From NCBI RefSeq assembly GCF_026130545.1, contig NZ_JAMOIM010000006.1:1-64000 (forward strand): DNA of 64,000 nt, read 5' to 3'. Source of the stretch: Lichenifustis flavocetrariae. Lineage in GTDB: Bacteria > Pseudomonadota > Alphaproteobacteria > Rhizobiales > Beijerinckiaceae. The notes under the pieces were generated by a model, which was not told the DNA's origin, did no database searches, and was given only the letters and a program-made list of their open reading frames with translations. Position numbers and translations under genes: made by a program. Below, in pieces: positions 46,127 through 55,260 of this stretch (positions are counted from its first letter, which is position 1; each line of letters begins with the position of its first letter).

Positions 46127-47503
46127 GTGAGCATTGACGCAGGCGTGCAACGAGATGTCATGACGGCCCGGCTTGTCACCGGCTTTCGCAAAAGCTGGTG
46201 GCCGAAGCTGCATCGGCGCGGCTTGTTTTTGCTGGGCGGGCTTGCGACTGGCGCGGCAGCCGTCGCGATGGCGATCTTGGCCGACAAGGCGCAGGCGATC
46301 TTTTTCTCCGCGTCAAGACACTGGGCTGCCTTCCCGTTTGTTGCCACCCCGGCCGGCTTCGCCTTGGCGGTCTGGCTGACGCGTCGTTTCGCGCCCGGTG
46401 CGCAGGGGAGTGGCATTCCGCAGGTCATTGCGGCGCATCATGTCAGGGATCCCCAGTCGCGCGCGCCGCTCGTTTCGATACGGATGGGGCTCGCCAAGAT
46501 CGGGCTATTGACGTTGGGGCTGCTCTCCGGCGCCTCGGCGGGGCGCGAGGGCCCCACCGTCCAGGTCGGGGCCGCCATCATGGCGGCGCTCGGACGTCTG
46601 GAGCCGCACCGCCAGCCCGGCCTGCTCATCGCGGGCTCGGCGGCGGGCGTCGCGGCGGCCTTCAATGCACCGTTGGCCGGCATTGTCTTCGGCATCGAGG
46701 AGATGAGCCGCTCCTTCGAGGTGCGGACGAGCGGTCTCGTGGTCGGCACCGTGATCGCGGCGGGCCTGACCTCGCTCGCGATACTGGGGGACTACACCTA
46801 TTTCGGCACGACAGCCGTCACTCTGCCGTTCGGGCGACTGTGGCTCATGATTCCGGTCGCGGCGGTGATCTGCGGTCTGCTCGGCGGCCTGTTCTCTCGT
46901 ATTCTGATTGCCTTCGCGCAAGGGTTGCGCGGCGGACCCGGCTTTTGGATCCGGCGATGGCCGGTGGGTTTCGCGGCGCTATGCGGTCTCCTGGTCGCTT
47001 TCTGCGGCGTGGCATCGGACGGAACCATTTTCGGCACGGGGTATGAGCAGTCCAAGGAGATCCTTTCGGGTGCCGACCTGCCTTGGCTGTTCGGTCCGGT
47101 GAAGCTCATCGCCACCGCCCTGTCCTCGATCAGCGGCATTCCGGGCGGCATCTTCTCGCCTTCGCTGGCCGTGGGCGCTGGCCTTGGCTACGACCTCCAT
47201 GCCCTCGTGCCTGGATTTCCGGTCGAGGTGCTGGCGATTTTGTGCATGGCAGCCTATCTGGCCGGCGTCGTCCAGGCCCCGATGACATCCTTCGTCATCG
47301 TCGGCGAGATGACCGCCAACCATGCGCTCGTCTTTCCCATCATGCTCAGCGCAGTCATCGGTTTCGCGGCCTCACGCCTGGTCTGCCCTGAGGGGGTGTA
47401 TCATGTGCTGTCCCGGCAGTTCCTGCCGCGCGATCCGGTAAGCGCTGACACCGCCATGCAGGAAGCTCACGATGAGCGGGTGGACGTGGAGGCCGAGGGC
47501 TGA
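46127..47503 (+). CDS. ClC-type chloride/proton antiporter
   Basis: A 458-residue membrane protein with about 16 hydrophobic helices. The three anion-filter signatures are present: GSGIP at 94-98, GREGP at 139-143 with gating Glu141, and GIPGGIFSPSLAVGAGLG near residue 340. Glu192 in FGIEEM matches the internal proton glutamate of E. coli ClC-ec1, so exchange rather than passive conduction is expected. There are no CBS domains. The GTG start lies 8 bases after the coiled-coil gene; an ATG at codon 12 is an alternative. The last 25 residues are an acidic cytosolic tail. Confidence 0.93.
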   Translation: MSIDAGVQRDVMTARLVTGFRKSWWPKLHRRGLFLLGGLATGAAAVAMAILADKAQAIFFSASRHWAAFPFVATPAGFALAVWLTRRFAPGAQGSGIPQVIAAHHVRDPQSRAPLVSIRMGLAKIGLLTLGLLSGASAGREGPTVQVGAAIMAALGRLEPHRQPGLLIAGSAAGVAAAFNAPLAGIVFGIEEMSRSFEVRTSGLVVGTVIAAGLTSLAILGDYTYFGTTAVTLPFGRLWLMIPVAAVICGLLGGLFSRILIAFAQGLRGGPGFWIRRWPVGFAALCGLLVAFCGVASDGTIFGTGYEQSKEILSGADLPWLFGPVKLIATALSSISGIPGGIFSPSLAVGAGLGYDLHALVPGFPVEVLAILCMAAYLAGVVQAPMTSFVIVGEMTANHALVFPIMLSAVIGFAASRLVCPEGVYHVLSRQFLPRDPVSADTAMQEAHDERVDVEAEG

Positions 47504-47508
47504 CGCGG

Positions 47509-47928
47509 TTAGCCGGCCTTCATTCTGGTCCAGGGCGTAATCGCATCACGCGGCAGCACAGGCATTTTCTCGTAGTCGCCCATCTGTTCACAGAAGATGT
47601 GCTCAGCGATCCGCAAGCCCGTCGGCTGGTCAAGGCTGCCCGCGGCAACCGACATGCGTGAGCCGTCGATAGCCTCTATAAACAACTGAGATCCACACTT
47701 GCCGCAGAAACCGCGTCGCGACAGTGGCGAGGAGCGATAGTGCTTCGGTTTGCCGGCCAGAAGCAGCAAATCTCCGGCTTTGTATTCGGTCCAGGCCGTG
47801 GTCCCGCTGCGCTGGCAGAATACGCAGTGACAGACGATGACGTCTCGGAGAGGGCCCCGTATCTCAAACCGGATCGAGCCGCAAAGGCAGCTTCCAGTGG
47901 CGCGGATTTGAGAATGCGGTTCTTTCAT
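47509..47928 (-). CDS. GFA-family zinc protein
   Basis: A 139-residue protein of the Gfa/CENP-V fold. The zinc ligands are visible as GSCLCGSIRFEIRG, VCHCVFCQRSGT and FCGKCGSQLF (paired cysteines for two zinc sites). The founding member was reported to aid glutathione-formaldehyde adduct formation; most members have no proven role. GGAG lies 7 bases before the ATG at 47928; the frame could start four codons earlier (47940). It converges with the ClC gene (5-base gap) and is divergent from the DUF1127-ArsR pair over a palindrome. The window also has class III alcohol dehydrogenase at 53.9 kb, but no linkage is shown. Confidence 0.9.
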   Translation of the reverse strand: MKEPHSQIRATGSCLCGSIRFEIRGPLRDVIVCHCVFCQRSGTTAWTEYKAGDLLLLAGKPKHYRSSPLSRRGFCGKCGSQLFIEAIDGSRMSVAAGSLDQPTGLRIAEHIFCEQMGDYEKMPVLPRDAITPWTRMKAG

Positions 47929-47948
47929 ATCGATCTCCATTGACCCAC

Positions 47949-47983
47949 AGACTATTAGTTCCTAACTTCTAGAACAATAGTCT
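47949..47983. promoter_or_regulatory. Palindromic operator between GFA and DUF1127-ArsR
   Basis: Arms AGACTATT-A-GTTC (47949-47961) and GAAC-AATAGTCT (47972-47983) pair over 12 bases with a single bulged A, around a 10-base spacer. The region is AT-rich against its surroundings and lies between divergent starts only about 70 bases apart. The ArsR protein encoded two genes downstream is the likely binder. It could regulate both directions at once. Confidence 0.6.
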
Positions 47984-47996
47984 TATGGAGGGATCT

Positions 47997-48236
47997 ATGC
48001 CTCTTTCCCTTACACGCTGGCTCTTGTCCGAATGGCGCTTGCATCAGGAACGCCAACTCGTGCGCCGATTGCTTCTGCTCGACGATCATCTGCTGAAGGA
48101 TCTCGGCCTGCGGCGCGAGCAGCTGCAGCCGGACGGTATCCATCAGGTCGATGTTGCCCCTGCGACAGCGGTGTGGCGCGCTCGGCATCAGACGCGGGCC
48201 GGAATGACGCGCACTTCGTTGCAGGGGTGTGGCTGA
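47997..48236 (+). CDS. DUF1127-family small protein
   Basis: A 79-residue protein whose N-terminal half, LTRWLLSEWRLHQERQLVRR followed by LLLLDDHLLKDLGLRREQL, is the arginine-rich DUF1127 (YjiS-like) motif. Small DUF1127 proteins in alphaproteobacteria bind RNA or affect phosphate and stress metabolism; this one has an unusual 35-residue extension after the domain. GGAGGG lies 7 bases upstream. The ArsR gene begins 3 bases after its stop, so the two form an operon. Confidence 0.85.
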   Translation: MPLSLTRWLLSEWRLHQERQLVRRLLLLDDHLLKDLGLRREQLQPDGIHQVDVAPATAVWRARHQTRAGMTRTSLQGCG

Positions 48237-48238
48237 GG

Positions 48239-48541
48239 ATGGACGAGGCTCTGCCGTTCGACGTTGCGGCGCGTTGCCTGGCTGAACTCGGTCACCCGCA
48301 TCGCTTGCAGATTTTCGAACATCTGGTCAGGGCGGGCGAGACGGGCTGCGCTGTCGGCGAAGTTCAAGCGCATCTGGGCATTCCGAAATCCAGCCTCTCG
48401 CATCACATTGCGCAGCTTGTCGGCGTCGGTCTCGTGACACAGTCCAGGGAAGGGAGAATTCTCCGCTGCCGGGTCGAACGGCACCGCGCCCGTTTGATGA
48501 AAGCCTTCATCGACAGGTGTTGCGAAGGCTTGCCAGGTTGA
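48239..48541 (+). CDS. ArsR-family regulator
   Basis: A 100-residue winged helix-turn-helix protein. FDVAARCLAELGHPHRLQIF and GEVQAHLGIPKSSLSHHIAQ with LVGVGLVTQSREGRILRCRV are the typical elements. Cysteines occur at the CLAELG start, in GCAVGE, RCRV and at the end (RCCEG), but they do not form the classical CVC metal box. It lies directly behind the DUF1127 gene, with GAGG before the ATG, and probably binds the palindrome at 47949-47983. A 220-base gap without a supported gene follows. Confidence 0.9.
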   Translation: MDEALPFDVAARCLAELGHPHRLQIFEHLVRAGETGCAVGEVQAHLGIPKSSLSHHIAQLVGVGLVTQSREGRILRCRVERHRARLMKAFIDRCCEGLPG

Positions 48542-48761
48542 GCGCTCCACGTCGGCGGCGAAGGACATCAGCGCGGTAAGCCGGCAAGGTGGGCCAGATC
48601 TGCAGCGCGCGGGCTGTTCTTCGGCGCGCCGCCATGGCACAATAGGGCGTCGGCTTTCCTTGCGACGGGTGCTGGATTTCCGCGAGAGGGCGCCCGGCTG
48701 GCCGATCGTCTGGCTCCCGCACGGGGCTGCCACCGGCAAGACACAAGATCTGGACGTGTGA

Positions 48762-49424
48762 ATGGCTACCGATCTGATCCGTTACGATCTTCTGGTGCAG
48801 GACGCCTTGCGGGGCGTCGTGCGCAATGTGCTGGCCGAAGCCGCGCGCAATGGCCTGCAGGGCGACCACCATTTCTTCATCACGTTCAAGACCAATACGC
48901 CCGGCCTGCGCCTGTCGAACCGCATGCGGGAGCGCTACCCTGACGAGATGACCGTGATCCTGCAGCATCAGTTCTGGGACCTTGCTGTCACAGATCACGG
49001 GTTCGAGGTCGGCCTTTCGTTCAACAACAATCCCGAGCGCCTGCTGGTCCCCTTCGCGGCGATCACGAGCTTCGTCGATCCGTCAGTACAGTTCGGCCTG
49101 AAGTTCGACGTGGCGACCACGGAGGAGACCGCCTCCGAGGACGCACCACCGCCCGCGCCGGCTCCGGTCGCGGCCCCGAAGGCACTGCCGGGGCGCCGCA
49201 ATCTGGCGGCGGTCGACACGGGAAAGAAGACCGGAAAATCGACCGGGTCCGATGGGGTGGTGACCTTGAAGCCCCACGACATCAAGCCGGCCACCCCGCC
49301 GGTGGCAGCAGCGCCGGCCAAGAAGTCCTCTCCCGCCAAGGCGGACGACAGCGCTGCCAAAAAGCCGAGCGACGGCGAGGAGGCCAAGATCCTGTCGATC
49401 GATGCCTTCCGCAAAAAACCCTGA
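48762..49424 (+). CDS. sspB: SspB-family ClpXP adaptor
   Basis: A 220-residue protein. The N-terminal 110 residues (LIRYDLLVQDALRGVVRNVL, HHFFITFKTNTPGLRLSNRM and RYPDEMTVILQHQFWDLAV, then VGLSFNNNPERLLVPFAAIT and SFVDPSVQFGLKF) are the alphaproteobacterial SspB substrate-binding domain that recognises ssrA-type tags. The rest is a Pro/Ala/Lys-rich flexible tail, ending ILSIDAFRKKP, which probably carries the ClpX-binding motif. It delivers tagged proteins to ClpXP. The DUF4169 and ribbon-helix-helix genes follow, the usual arrangement in this group. Confidence 0.94.
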   Translation: MATDLIRYDLLVQDALRGVVRNVLAEAARNGLQGDHHFFITFKTNTPGLRLSNRMRERYPDEMTVILQHQFWDLAVTDHGFEVGLSFNNNPERLLVPFAAITSFVDPSVQFGLKFDVATTEETASEDAPPPAPAPVAAPKALPGRRNLAAVDTGKKTGKSTGSDGVVTLKPHDIKPATPPVAAAPAKKSSPAKADDSAAKKPSDGEEAKILSIDAFRKKP

Positions 49425-49439
49425 CGGCTGGGCATCGGC

Positions 49440-49631
49440 ATGGCGGATGTGATCAATCTCCGGCAGGTGCGAAAGAACAGGCTGCGCACCGAGAAGGCCG
49501 CCGCGGCCGACGCCAACCGCGTCGCCTTCGGTCGCACGAAGGCCGAGAAGAAGGCCACGGCCCTGCAGAATAGCCAAACCGAGCGCCTGCTCGAGGGTCA
49601 CCGAAGGGAGACGCCGAGCGGCGATGCGTGA
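49440..49631 (+). CDS. DUF4169-family small protein
   Basis: A 63-residue, basic protein beginning ADVINLRQVRKNRLRTEKAA and containing ANRVAFGRTKAEKKATALQN, the DUF4169 pattern. It is probably a helical nucleic-acid-associated or ribosome-associated protein, but no function is known. It starts 15 bases after sspB and overlaps the next gene by 8 bases, so the three are co-transcribed. Confidence 0.88.
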   Translation: MADVINLRQVRKNRLRTEKAAAADANRVAFGRTKAEKKATALQNSQTERLLEGHRRETPSGDA

Positions 49632-49896
49632 CGCGCGCCGGCCGCGTGCCGCCTCCGCGATCAGCAAGCGATCCATGTTGATCGCCGGTCACCCGACCAG
49701 CATCTCCCTGGAGGAGGTGTTCTGGGAAGGTCTCAAGCTCGTGGCGCGGGATCGCGGCCTTTCGGTTGCGGCGCTCGTGACCGAGATCGACGAATCGCGG
49801 GAGGCCGCCAACCTCTCCTCGGCCATTCGGGTCTTCCTGTTCAATCGCTACAAGGATCTGGTCGCGAAAACCGAAGATCGGATCGAGGCTGGGTGA
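49624..49896 (+). CDS. Ribbon-helix-helix protein
   Basis: A 90-residue protein with a ribbon-helix-helix domain of the RHH_4 type: ISKRSMLIAGHPTSISLEEV provides the strand and FWEGLKLVARDRGLSVAALV followed by TEIDESREAANLSSAIRVFL the two helices. Such domains dimerise and bind DNA; targets are unknown. The gene overlaps DUF4169 by 8 bases and ends the sspB operon. The next 197 bases contain no supported gene. Confidence 0.88.
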   Translation: MRDARRPRAASAISKRSMLIAGHPTSISLEEVFWEGLKLVARDRGLSVAALVTEIDESREAANLSSAIRVFLFNRYKDLVAKTEDRIEAG

Positions 49897-50093
49897 TGCC
49901 CACTTCCCAGGGAAGACCCGTCGAGCGCTGAGGAGATCCTCACCGTGTGCCGCGACTGCGCGTACATATCTTACGTCGGACCCTCGTTCCGGGGTGGCAG
50001 ATCCGAAGCCGGCATCGGTGTGCTCCGAACTCCGGTGGCGAAATTCCCTAGTCCCGGACTTTGGCGCGCTTTACGGCGCGGCAAAAGCGACCG

Positions 50094-53000
50094 TCAGTAG
50101 CGCCCTTCGGCTGTCGGATCCGGAGTATTCGGTCCACTTCCCGGCGGCACGAGGGCCTGGGGCGATGTCTGGAGTTCGACTGGCCGCGTGGGCCGGACCA
50201 GCGGGCGGGTTGGTGGCACCGGCGCGACCGGTTGTTGAGACAAGAGCTTTGCCAGCGGATCCTGGCTTGGGGCAGGTGCAGGCCGGGTCGGTGGCAGGAC
50301 GGTCCTGGCGGCCTTCTCGGCTTGCGCCGCATCGCGGGCGGCGCGCTGCTCCTCCTCGATCGCCTTCAGACGGCGGGCAAAGAAGGCCCGCTCCCGCAGA
50401 TCGTCCTGCATCAGCTGAATGCGCTCTTGGTCGCGCGCGATGGCCCGTGCCGCGAGGCCATTGACGAAGGCGCCGGCATCGACCTCTCGCGTCGGCGTCG
50501 TCAATGGGCCGCGCCACGTGACCGTGACCTGCGGCGGGTCGCCTTTCCAGTCTTTCGGCAGATCGACCGTCGTCAACGTGGTGCGCAAGGTGAATTGCAG
50601 ACTGCGCAGGTCGAATGCAACCTCGCTGCTGGTTGTCGCCAGAGGGCCCTGACTCTGCAAACCGACCGCCCGGAGGGTTCCGGCCGCGATGGTGGCGGGT
50701 GCCGTGACGGTTCCGAGATCGAGGGAGTTCCGGTCGAGCGCCTTGGCAAGGGCATCGCGGATCGCGTCATTGTCGATGGTCGCGCCCTCGGCGTCATAGG
50801 CATGCGCGGTGCTGGTGAGGGCCTGCGGATCGAAATGAGGGAGCGTGGCCGCCACATTGAGGGCGCCGTCCCCCGCAAGGCTTGAGACGAGCCCGTCAAG
50901 GCTCGTGCCACTGCCCGCGACGCTGAACGAGCCCGACAACTTCCCGCTGAGACTCGGCAGGGCGAGCACGAGATTCGCCACTTGCAGCTGCCCCGACAGC
51001 GACGCGATGGGCCCATCCCGGCGCAGGGTGAGCGTCCCGCTCGCCTTGCCGCCCAGCATGTCGCCCGACAGATCGGCAAAGCCCAGGCTGCTGGGCGTCA
51101 GGCGAAGCTCAAGCGCGGCATTGCGCAGGGCAAGCCCTTCGGAGAGGCCGAGATTGTGAATCTGCAACGCCACCCGGGCTTTCGGCAACGTCTCGACGGC
51201 CGGGGCGAAGCGGGCGCTCGTCAGCCAGCGGCCGGGATCGGGCGGGGCGTTCGAACCGGGCGCGAGCAGCAGTCCGGTGAGCCCTGCAAGCGGCACGCTG
51301 TCGAGCGTGAGTGACCCGGTCAAGCCGCCCGCGTCCGGAGCCGACTCAAGTGAGCCCGAAAACTCCGTTCCGTTGAAGTGTCCGGCGAGCTTGCTGACCG
51401 TTGCCTTGTCGCCGGTCCAGGCGAGATCGGCTTCGGCATTCCACGGCCATAGCGCCGACGCGGGTGGGCTCGTCATCGCGAGCGCCTTCAGCAGAAGCGC
51501 GGCATTGCGTCCGGACGCCTTCAAGTGGCCGGTGCCGGTGACACCGTCCAGGGCACCGTCGAACACCAGGCTCGCATCGGTTGCACTTGTCGAAAGATGG
51601 GTGTCGAAGCCGGAGTCGAGCGTCCCACGGGCCGTGAGTTCGACATGGCCGGGGCCGAGAAGTCCAGGCGCGGTGTCGTCCAGTCCCGCCTGGCGCAGCA
51701 GCGGCCCCATATCGGGTGCGTCGAGGACCACCAGCGTGTTGAGGGCGGAGGCTGCGAACAGCCGCGCCGGTTCGGGTGTGATCGTGGCGGAAATCCGCGT
51801 GGCCGCCGCTGTGCCTTTCGCGGTGGCCAGGGTCGGCACGAACCGGCCATCCGAGCCGATCGCCCCCTCGCAGCTGAAGTCGAGGCCGAGTGGCGACAGC
51901 AGGCCGCTGCGGGCCAGGAGGGTGTCCGTGGCGCCGTTCGGCATGATCTGATGGAGCAATGCGGCGAGGGGGGATGTATTGGCGGCTCTGATCTGCCCCC
52001 GCGTCTTGATCCGCTTCTCCGCGTCGAGCGACCCCGTGGCCGTGACGCTCGCGCCGTCGAGGCCGGTCACCGAAAACGTGTCCAAGGTCACGGCGGTCCC
52101 GACTTTCGTGAGATGGAGCGCGATCGGCCCGGTTTGCAACGCCCCCAACCCCGTATGGGACAATTTGACGGACTGTGCCGCGACGCCCAAGGAGAGATCG
52201 AGCGGCGCCGTGAGCGTCGAAAGCTCATCGAGCGCGGGAAAATGTTCGGTGTCGAGCGCATCGGCCCGAACATCGGCGAACAGGCGCGCGCGCTCATCCC
52301 CCACGCCGCGCGTCATGGCCACCGCGCCCGTCACGGTCGAGCCATCCACCGTGACGGTCATGTCGTGGGCCGCGAAACCGGTCTTCGATAGATCCACGGG
52401 GCCTGAAAGTGCGACGGTGTGGATCGGGACGTTGCGGCCGATCCAGTCGGCGGCCTCGGGCGCCAGGGGCGCGAGCCAGTCGGCGCTGGCCGACAGATCG
52501 CGGGTTGCCGCGTCGATCTGGCCCTTGAACACGGCCGCCGCCCCTGTCTCCATGGTTCCATCGAGGGCGAGATGGAGGCCGTCGGGGCCGCTGATCGAAA
52601 ACCGGCCCCGCGTGGGCAGGCCGGGTATCAAGTCGAGCGTCGTCGTGGCGTCCGTCAGGGTCAGGTCGCCGCTTGTCACGGCATCGATCCCAGTGTCGAG
52701 GGACAGCCGCATCGGCAACGGCGAGCCGCTGCTGGCGAACATGGTCTGGAGGGCCGCGATCCATTGCTCCGGCTTCGGCCGCCGTGTGTCGGGCGCCACA
52801 GCGGGTGCCACCGCGAGGTGATCGAGATCGAGTTGCCGGGCCCTGAGTTTGAGGGCCGCAGAGGGCGCAGCCCCGAGATCGACCAGGAGTGCGCCGTTGG
52901 CCACGAGCGCCCGGGCGTCCGCGCCAGCCCGCAGTTCCAGCGCCGTGGAACTCAGCCCTCTACCGTCCGCCTTGAAGTCGCCCGCGGTGGCCTGCCACGG

Positions 53001-53777
53001 CACGGGTGCGGCGCCATCGGCGACATGCAGGCTGCCGCTGATGGCCACATTGCCCTGAAACGCCAGGGCCGCGGTCCCGGCCTTGGGACCCGGTCCCGGG
53101 TCGACCGTAGCGATGCCGTCGATATCGACATGGCTCAGCGGCTTCAGATCGTCGGCGATGAGCTTCAGGCGGAGCCGCCGCCCCGAATAGGCGCCGGTGT
53201 TGAGGCGGAACCGGAAGGTGCCCTGGCTGTTCTTCGCTTGACCGGCCAATCGTATAGGGCCGAACAGCGTTTCTGCCTCACCCTGGGCATTGATGCCCGT
53301 GAGGCTCGCGCGCTCACCGCCGTCCTCGTCCCGGATCAAGACGGATCCGTCGCGCAGCGTAACATGCCGGAACATGAATTTTTGCGGGTTCGCCACGTCC
53401 CACGACGAGGCGACGAGCGATCCGTCGGCACGGGCCGTGAGTTCGATGCGGGGCGCCACGAGGGTCGCATCGACGAATTCGACAGACCCCTGCAGCAGGC
53501 TGTTGATCGACAGTTCGGCATCGAGACCTGCGGCCGACACCCAAGGGTCGTGTCGGGTCGCACCTTGGATCGAGACCTTGCCGGCCCGGAACAACGGTCG
53601 TGGCAGCAGCTTCACGTCGATGGGCCCGGCGATCGTCACCTGGGCCCCGGTGGTCTGCGAAAGTTTGGCGGCCAGCCAGTCGCGCTGCTTGTTCCAATCG
53701 ACCAGATAGGGACCGACGAGAAGAGCCGACAGCACGAGGATCAGGGCGATCGCGAAGATTGTCAGGCTTTCACGCAA
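50094..53777 (-). CDS. AsmA-like envelope protein
   Basis: A 1227-residue protein with one N-terminal membrane helix (about residues 6-26) and a very long strand-rich body. The start VDWNKQRDWLAAKLSQTTGA and QVTIAGPIDVKLLPRPLFRA with KVSIQGATRHDPWVSAAGLD is the AsmA N-terminal signature; ALELRLTPSSLGFADLSGDM and VVSSLAGDGALNV-like blocks near the end are the AsmA C-terminal domain. AsmA/TamB-type proteins form hydrophobic grooves that bridge inner and outer membranes and are proposed to move phospholipids. The Pro-rich C-terminus is expected to be disordered. The 164 bases upstream hold no gene. Confidence 0.92.
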   Translation of the reverse strand: MRESLTIFAIALILVLSALLVGPYLVDWNKQRDWLAAKLSQTTGAQVTIAGPIDVKLLPRPLFRAGKVSIQGATRHDPWVSAAGLDAELSINSLLQGSVEFVDATLVAPRIELTARADGSLVASSWDVANPQKFMFRHVTLRDGSVLIRDEDGGERASLTGINAQGEAETLFGPIRLAGQAKNSQGTFRFRLNTGAYSGRRLRLKLIADDLKPLSHVDIDGIATVDPGPGPKAGTAALAFQGNVAISGSLHVADGAAPVPWQATAGDFKADGRGLSSTALELRAGADARALVANGALLVDLGAAPSAALKLRARQLDLDHLAVAPAVAPDTRRPKPEQWIAALQTMFASSGSPLPMRLSLDTGIDAVTSGDLTLTDATTTLDLIPGLPTRGRFSISGPDGLHLALDGTMETGAAAVFKGQIDAATRDLSASADWLAPLAPEAADWIGRNVPIHTVALSGPVDLSKTGFAAHDMTVTVDGSTVTGAVAMTRGVGDERARLFADVRADALDTEHFPALDELSTLTAPLDLSLGVAAQSVKLSHTGLGALQTGPIALHLTKVGTAVTLDTFSVTGLDGASVTATGSLDAEKRIKTRGQIRAANTSPLAALLHQIMPNGATDTLLARSGLLSPLGLDFSCEGAIGSDGRFVPTLATAKGTAAATRISATITPEPARLFAASALNTLVVLDAPDMGPLLRQAGLDDTAPGLLGPGHVELTARGTLDSGFDTHLSTSATDASLVFDGALDGVTGTGHLKASGRNAALLLKALAMTSPPASALWPWNAEADLAWTGDKATVSKLAGHFNGTEFSGSLESAPDAGGLTGSLTLDSVPLAGLTGLLLAPGSNAPPDPGRWLTSARFAPAVETLPKARVALQIHNLGLSEGLALRNAALELRLTPSSLGFADLSGDMLGGKASGTLTLRRDGPIASLSGQLQVANLVLALPSLSGKLSGSFSVAGSGTSLDGLVSSLAGDGALNVAATLPHFDPQALTSTAHAYDAEGATIDNDAIRDALAKALDRNSLDLGTVTAPATIAAGTLRAVGLQSQGPLATTSSEVAFDLRSLQFTLRTTLTTVDLPKDWKGDPPQVTVTWRGPLTTPTREVDAGAFVNGLAARAIARDQERIQLMQDDLRERAFFARRLKAIEEEQRAARDAAQAEKAARTVLPPTRPAPAPSQDPLAKLLSQQPVAPVPPTRPLVRPTRPVELQTSPQALVPPGSGPNTPDPTAEGRY

Positions 53778-53941
53778 GGTCGCGCAGGATCCCTCTGGGC
53801 CGAAGTGCGTCCATCATAGCGGAGTTTCGCGCGTGCCGCCCATGAACTTGCTGATAAGCCTACCGCTCCCGCGGCCGCCGCGTGGGCCAGCACGAGTGGT
53901 TTGTGACGAAACGCGCGACGATCGGGTCGAGGCGCACGGCC

Positions 53942-55054
53942 TCAGTAGATCACCACGCTCCGGATCGACTTGCCCTCGTGCATGAGGTCGAAGCCTTGGT
54001 TGATGTCCTCGAGCGGCATCGTGTGGGTGATCAGGTCGTCGATGTTGATCTTGCCCTCCATGTACCAGTCGACGATCTTGGGCACGTCGGTGCGGCCGCG
54101 CGCGCCGCCGAAGGCCGAGCCCCGCCAGTTGCGCCCGGTGACAAGCTGGAACGGCCGTGTCGCGATCTCGGTGCCGGACGGCGCCACGCCGATGATGATC
54201 GAAGTACCCCAGCCGCGATGACAGCATTCGAGCGCCTGGCGCATCGTGTGCACGTTGCCGATACATTCGAACGAGAAATCGGCGCCCCCACCCGTCAGAT
54301 CGACGATCGCCTGCACGACCTTGTCGCGCCCGACCGCGTCCGGGTTGACGAAATCCGTCATGCCGAATGTCTTGGCCATCTCGGCCTTGGCGGGGTTGAG
54401 GTCGACCCCGATGATCTTGTCGGCCCCGACCATCCGGGCGCCCTGGATGACGTTGAGCCCGATGCCGCCGAGGCCGAACACCACCACATTGGCGCCCGGC
54501 CACACCTTGGCCGTGTAGACGACGGCCCCGATGCCGGTCGTCACGCCGCAGCCGATGTAGCAGATCTTGTCGAAGGGCGCGTCCTCGCGCACCTTCGCGA
54601 CCGCGATCTCGGGCAGCACGGTGAAGTTCGAGAAGGTCGAGCAGCCCATGTAGTGAAAGATCTCGCCGCCATCGCACGAGAAGCGGCTGGTGCCGTCCGG
54701 CATCAGGCCCTGGCCTTGCGTGGCGCGGATCGCGGTGCAGAGGTTGGTGCGCTGCGAGAGGCAGCTTTTGCACTGCCGGCATTCCGGCGTGTAGAGCGGG
54801 ATCACGTGGTCGCCGACCTTCACGGACGTGACGCCCGGCCCGACCTCGCGCACGATGCCGGCGCCCTCGTGGCCCAGGACCGCCGGGAACTTGCCTTCCG
54901 AATCGAGCCCCGACAGCGTGTAGGCATCCGTGTGGCAGATGCCCGTCGCCTTGTTCTCGACCAGCACCTCCCCGGCCTTCGGGCCGCCGATCTCGATCGT
55001 CTCGATCGTCAGAGGCTTGTTGGCCTCCCAGGCAACCGCAGCACGGGTCTTCAT
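53942..55054 (-). CDS. frmA: S-(hydroxymethyl)glutathione dehydrogenase / class III alcohol dehydrogenase
   Basis: A 370-residue zinc-dependent dehydrogenase that oxidises the glutathione-formaldehyde adduct with NAD and reduces S-nitrosoglutathione. TGICHTDAYTLSGLDSEGKF with GHEGAGIVREVG gives the catalytic zinc site; CRQCKSCLSQRTNLC is the structural zinc loop with four cysteines; VVFGLGGIGLNVIQGARMVG is the NAD-binding loop. The whole length and end (GFDLMHEGKSIRSVVIY) match the class III family. GGGGGG lies just before the ATG at 55054. It faces the hybrid kinase gene across about 200 bases. S-formylglutathione hydrolase is not seen adjacent. Confidence 0.96.
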   Translation of the reverse strand: MKTRAAVAWEANKPLTIETIEIGGPKAGEVLVENKATGICHTDAYTLSGLDSEGKFPAVLGHEGAGIVREVGPGVTSVKVGDHVIPLYTPECRQCKSCLSQRTNLCTAIRATQGQGLMPDGTSRFSCDGGEIFHYMGCSTFSNFTVLPEIAVAKVREDAPFDKICYIGCGVTTGIGAVVYTAKVWPGANVVVFGLGGIGLNVIQGARMVGADKIIGVDLNPAKAEMAKTFGMTDFVNPDAVGRDKVVQAIVDLTGGGADFSFECIGNVHTMRQALECCHRGWGTSIIIGVAPSGTEIATRPFQLVTGRNWRGSAFGGARGRTDVPKIVDWYMEGKINIDDLITHTMPLEDINQGFDLMHEGKSIRSVVIY

Positions 55055-55260
55055 CAAATCCCCCCTGTCGAATGGTGTCTCTTCCCGTCGCGCCCTCAAA
55101 GCATGTTTCGATCATCAGATCAAAGGTTCAGCGTGAACCATAGTGACCTCGCGCAGGGCCGCAACAATCGGGTGTGCCACTTTCTTTACACGCGCCTTCT
55201 AAACGTACCGGACTCCTGCCGTTGTCCGGACCCGCCGTTCTAGAAAGGCCAATCGCGCCT

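Noticed and set aside
48542-48761. Possible short coding remnant before sspB ending in a TGA directly before the start
   Set aside because: An open frame exists without a good start, but the translation has no family resemblance that I can support.
52419-53819. A 466-codon plus-strand frame opposite the AsmA-like gene
   Set aside because: No conserved motif or ribosome site; composition is that of an antisense shadow.
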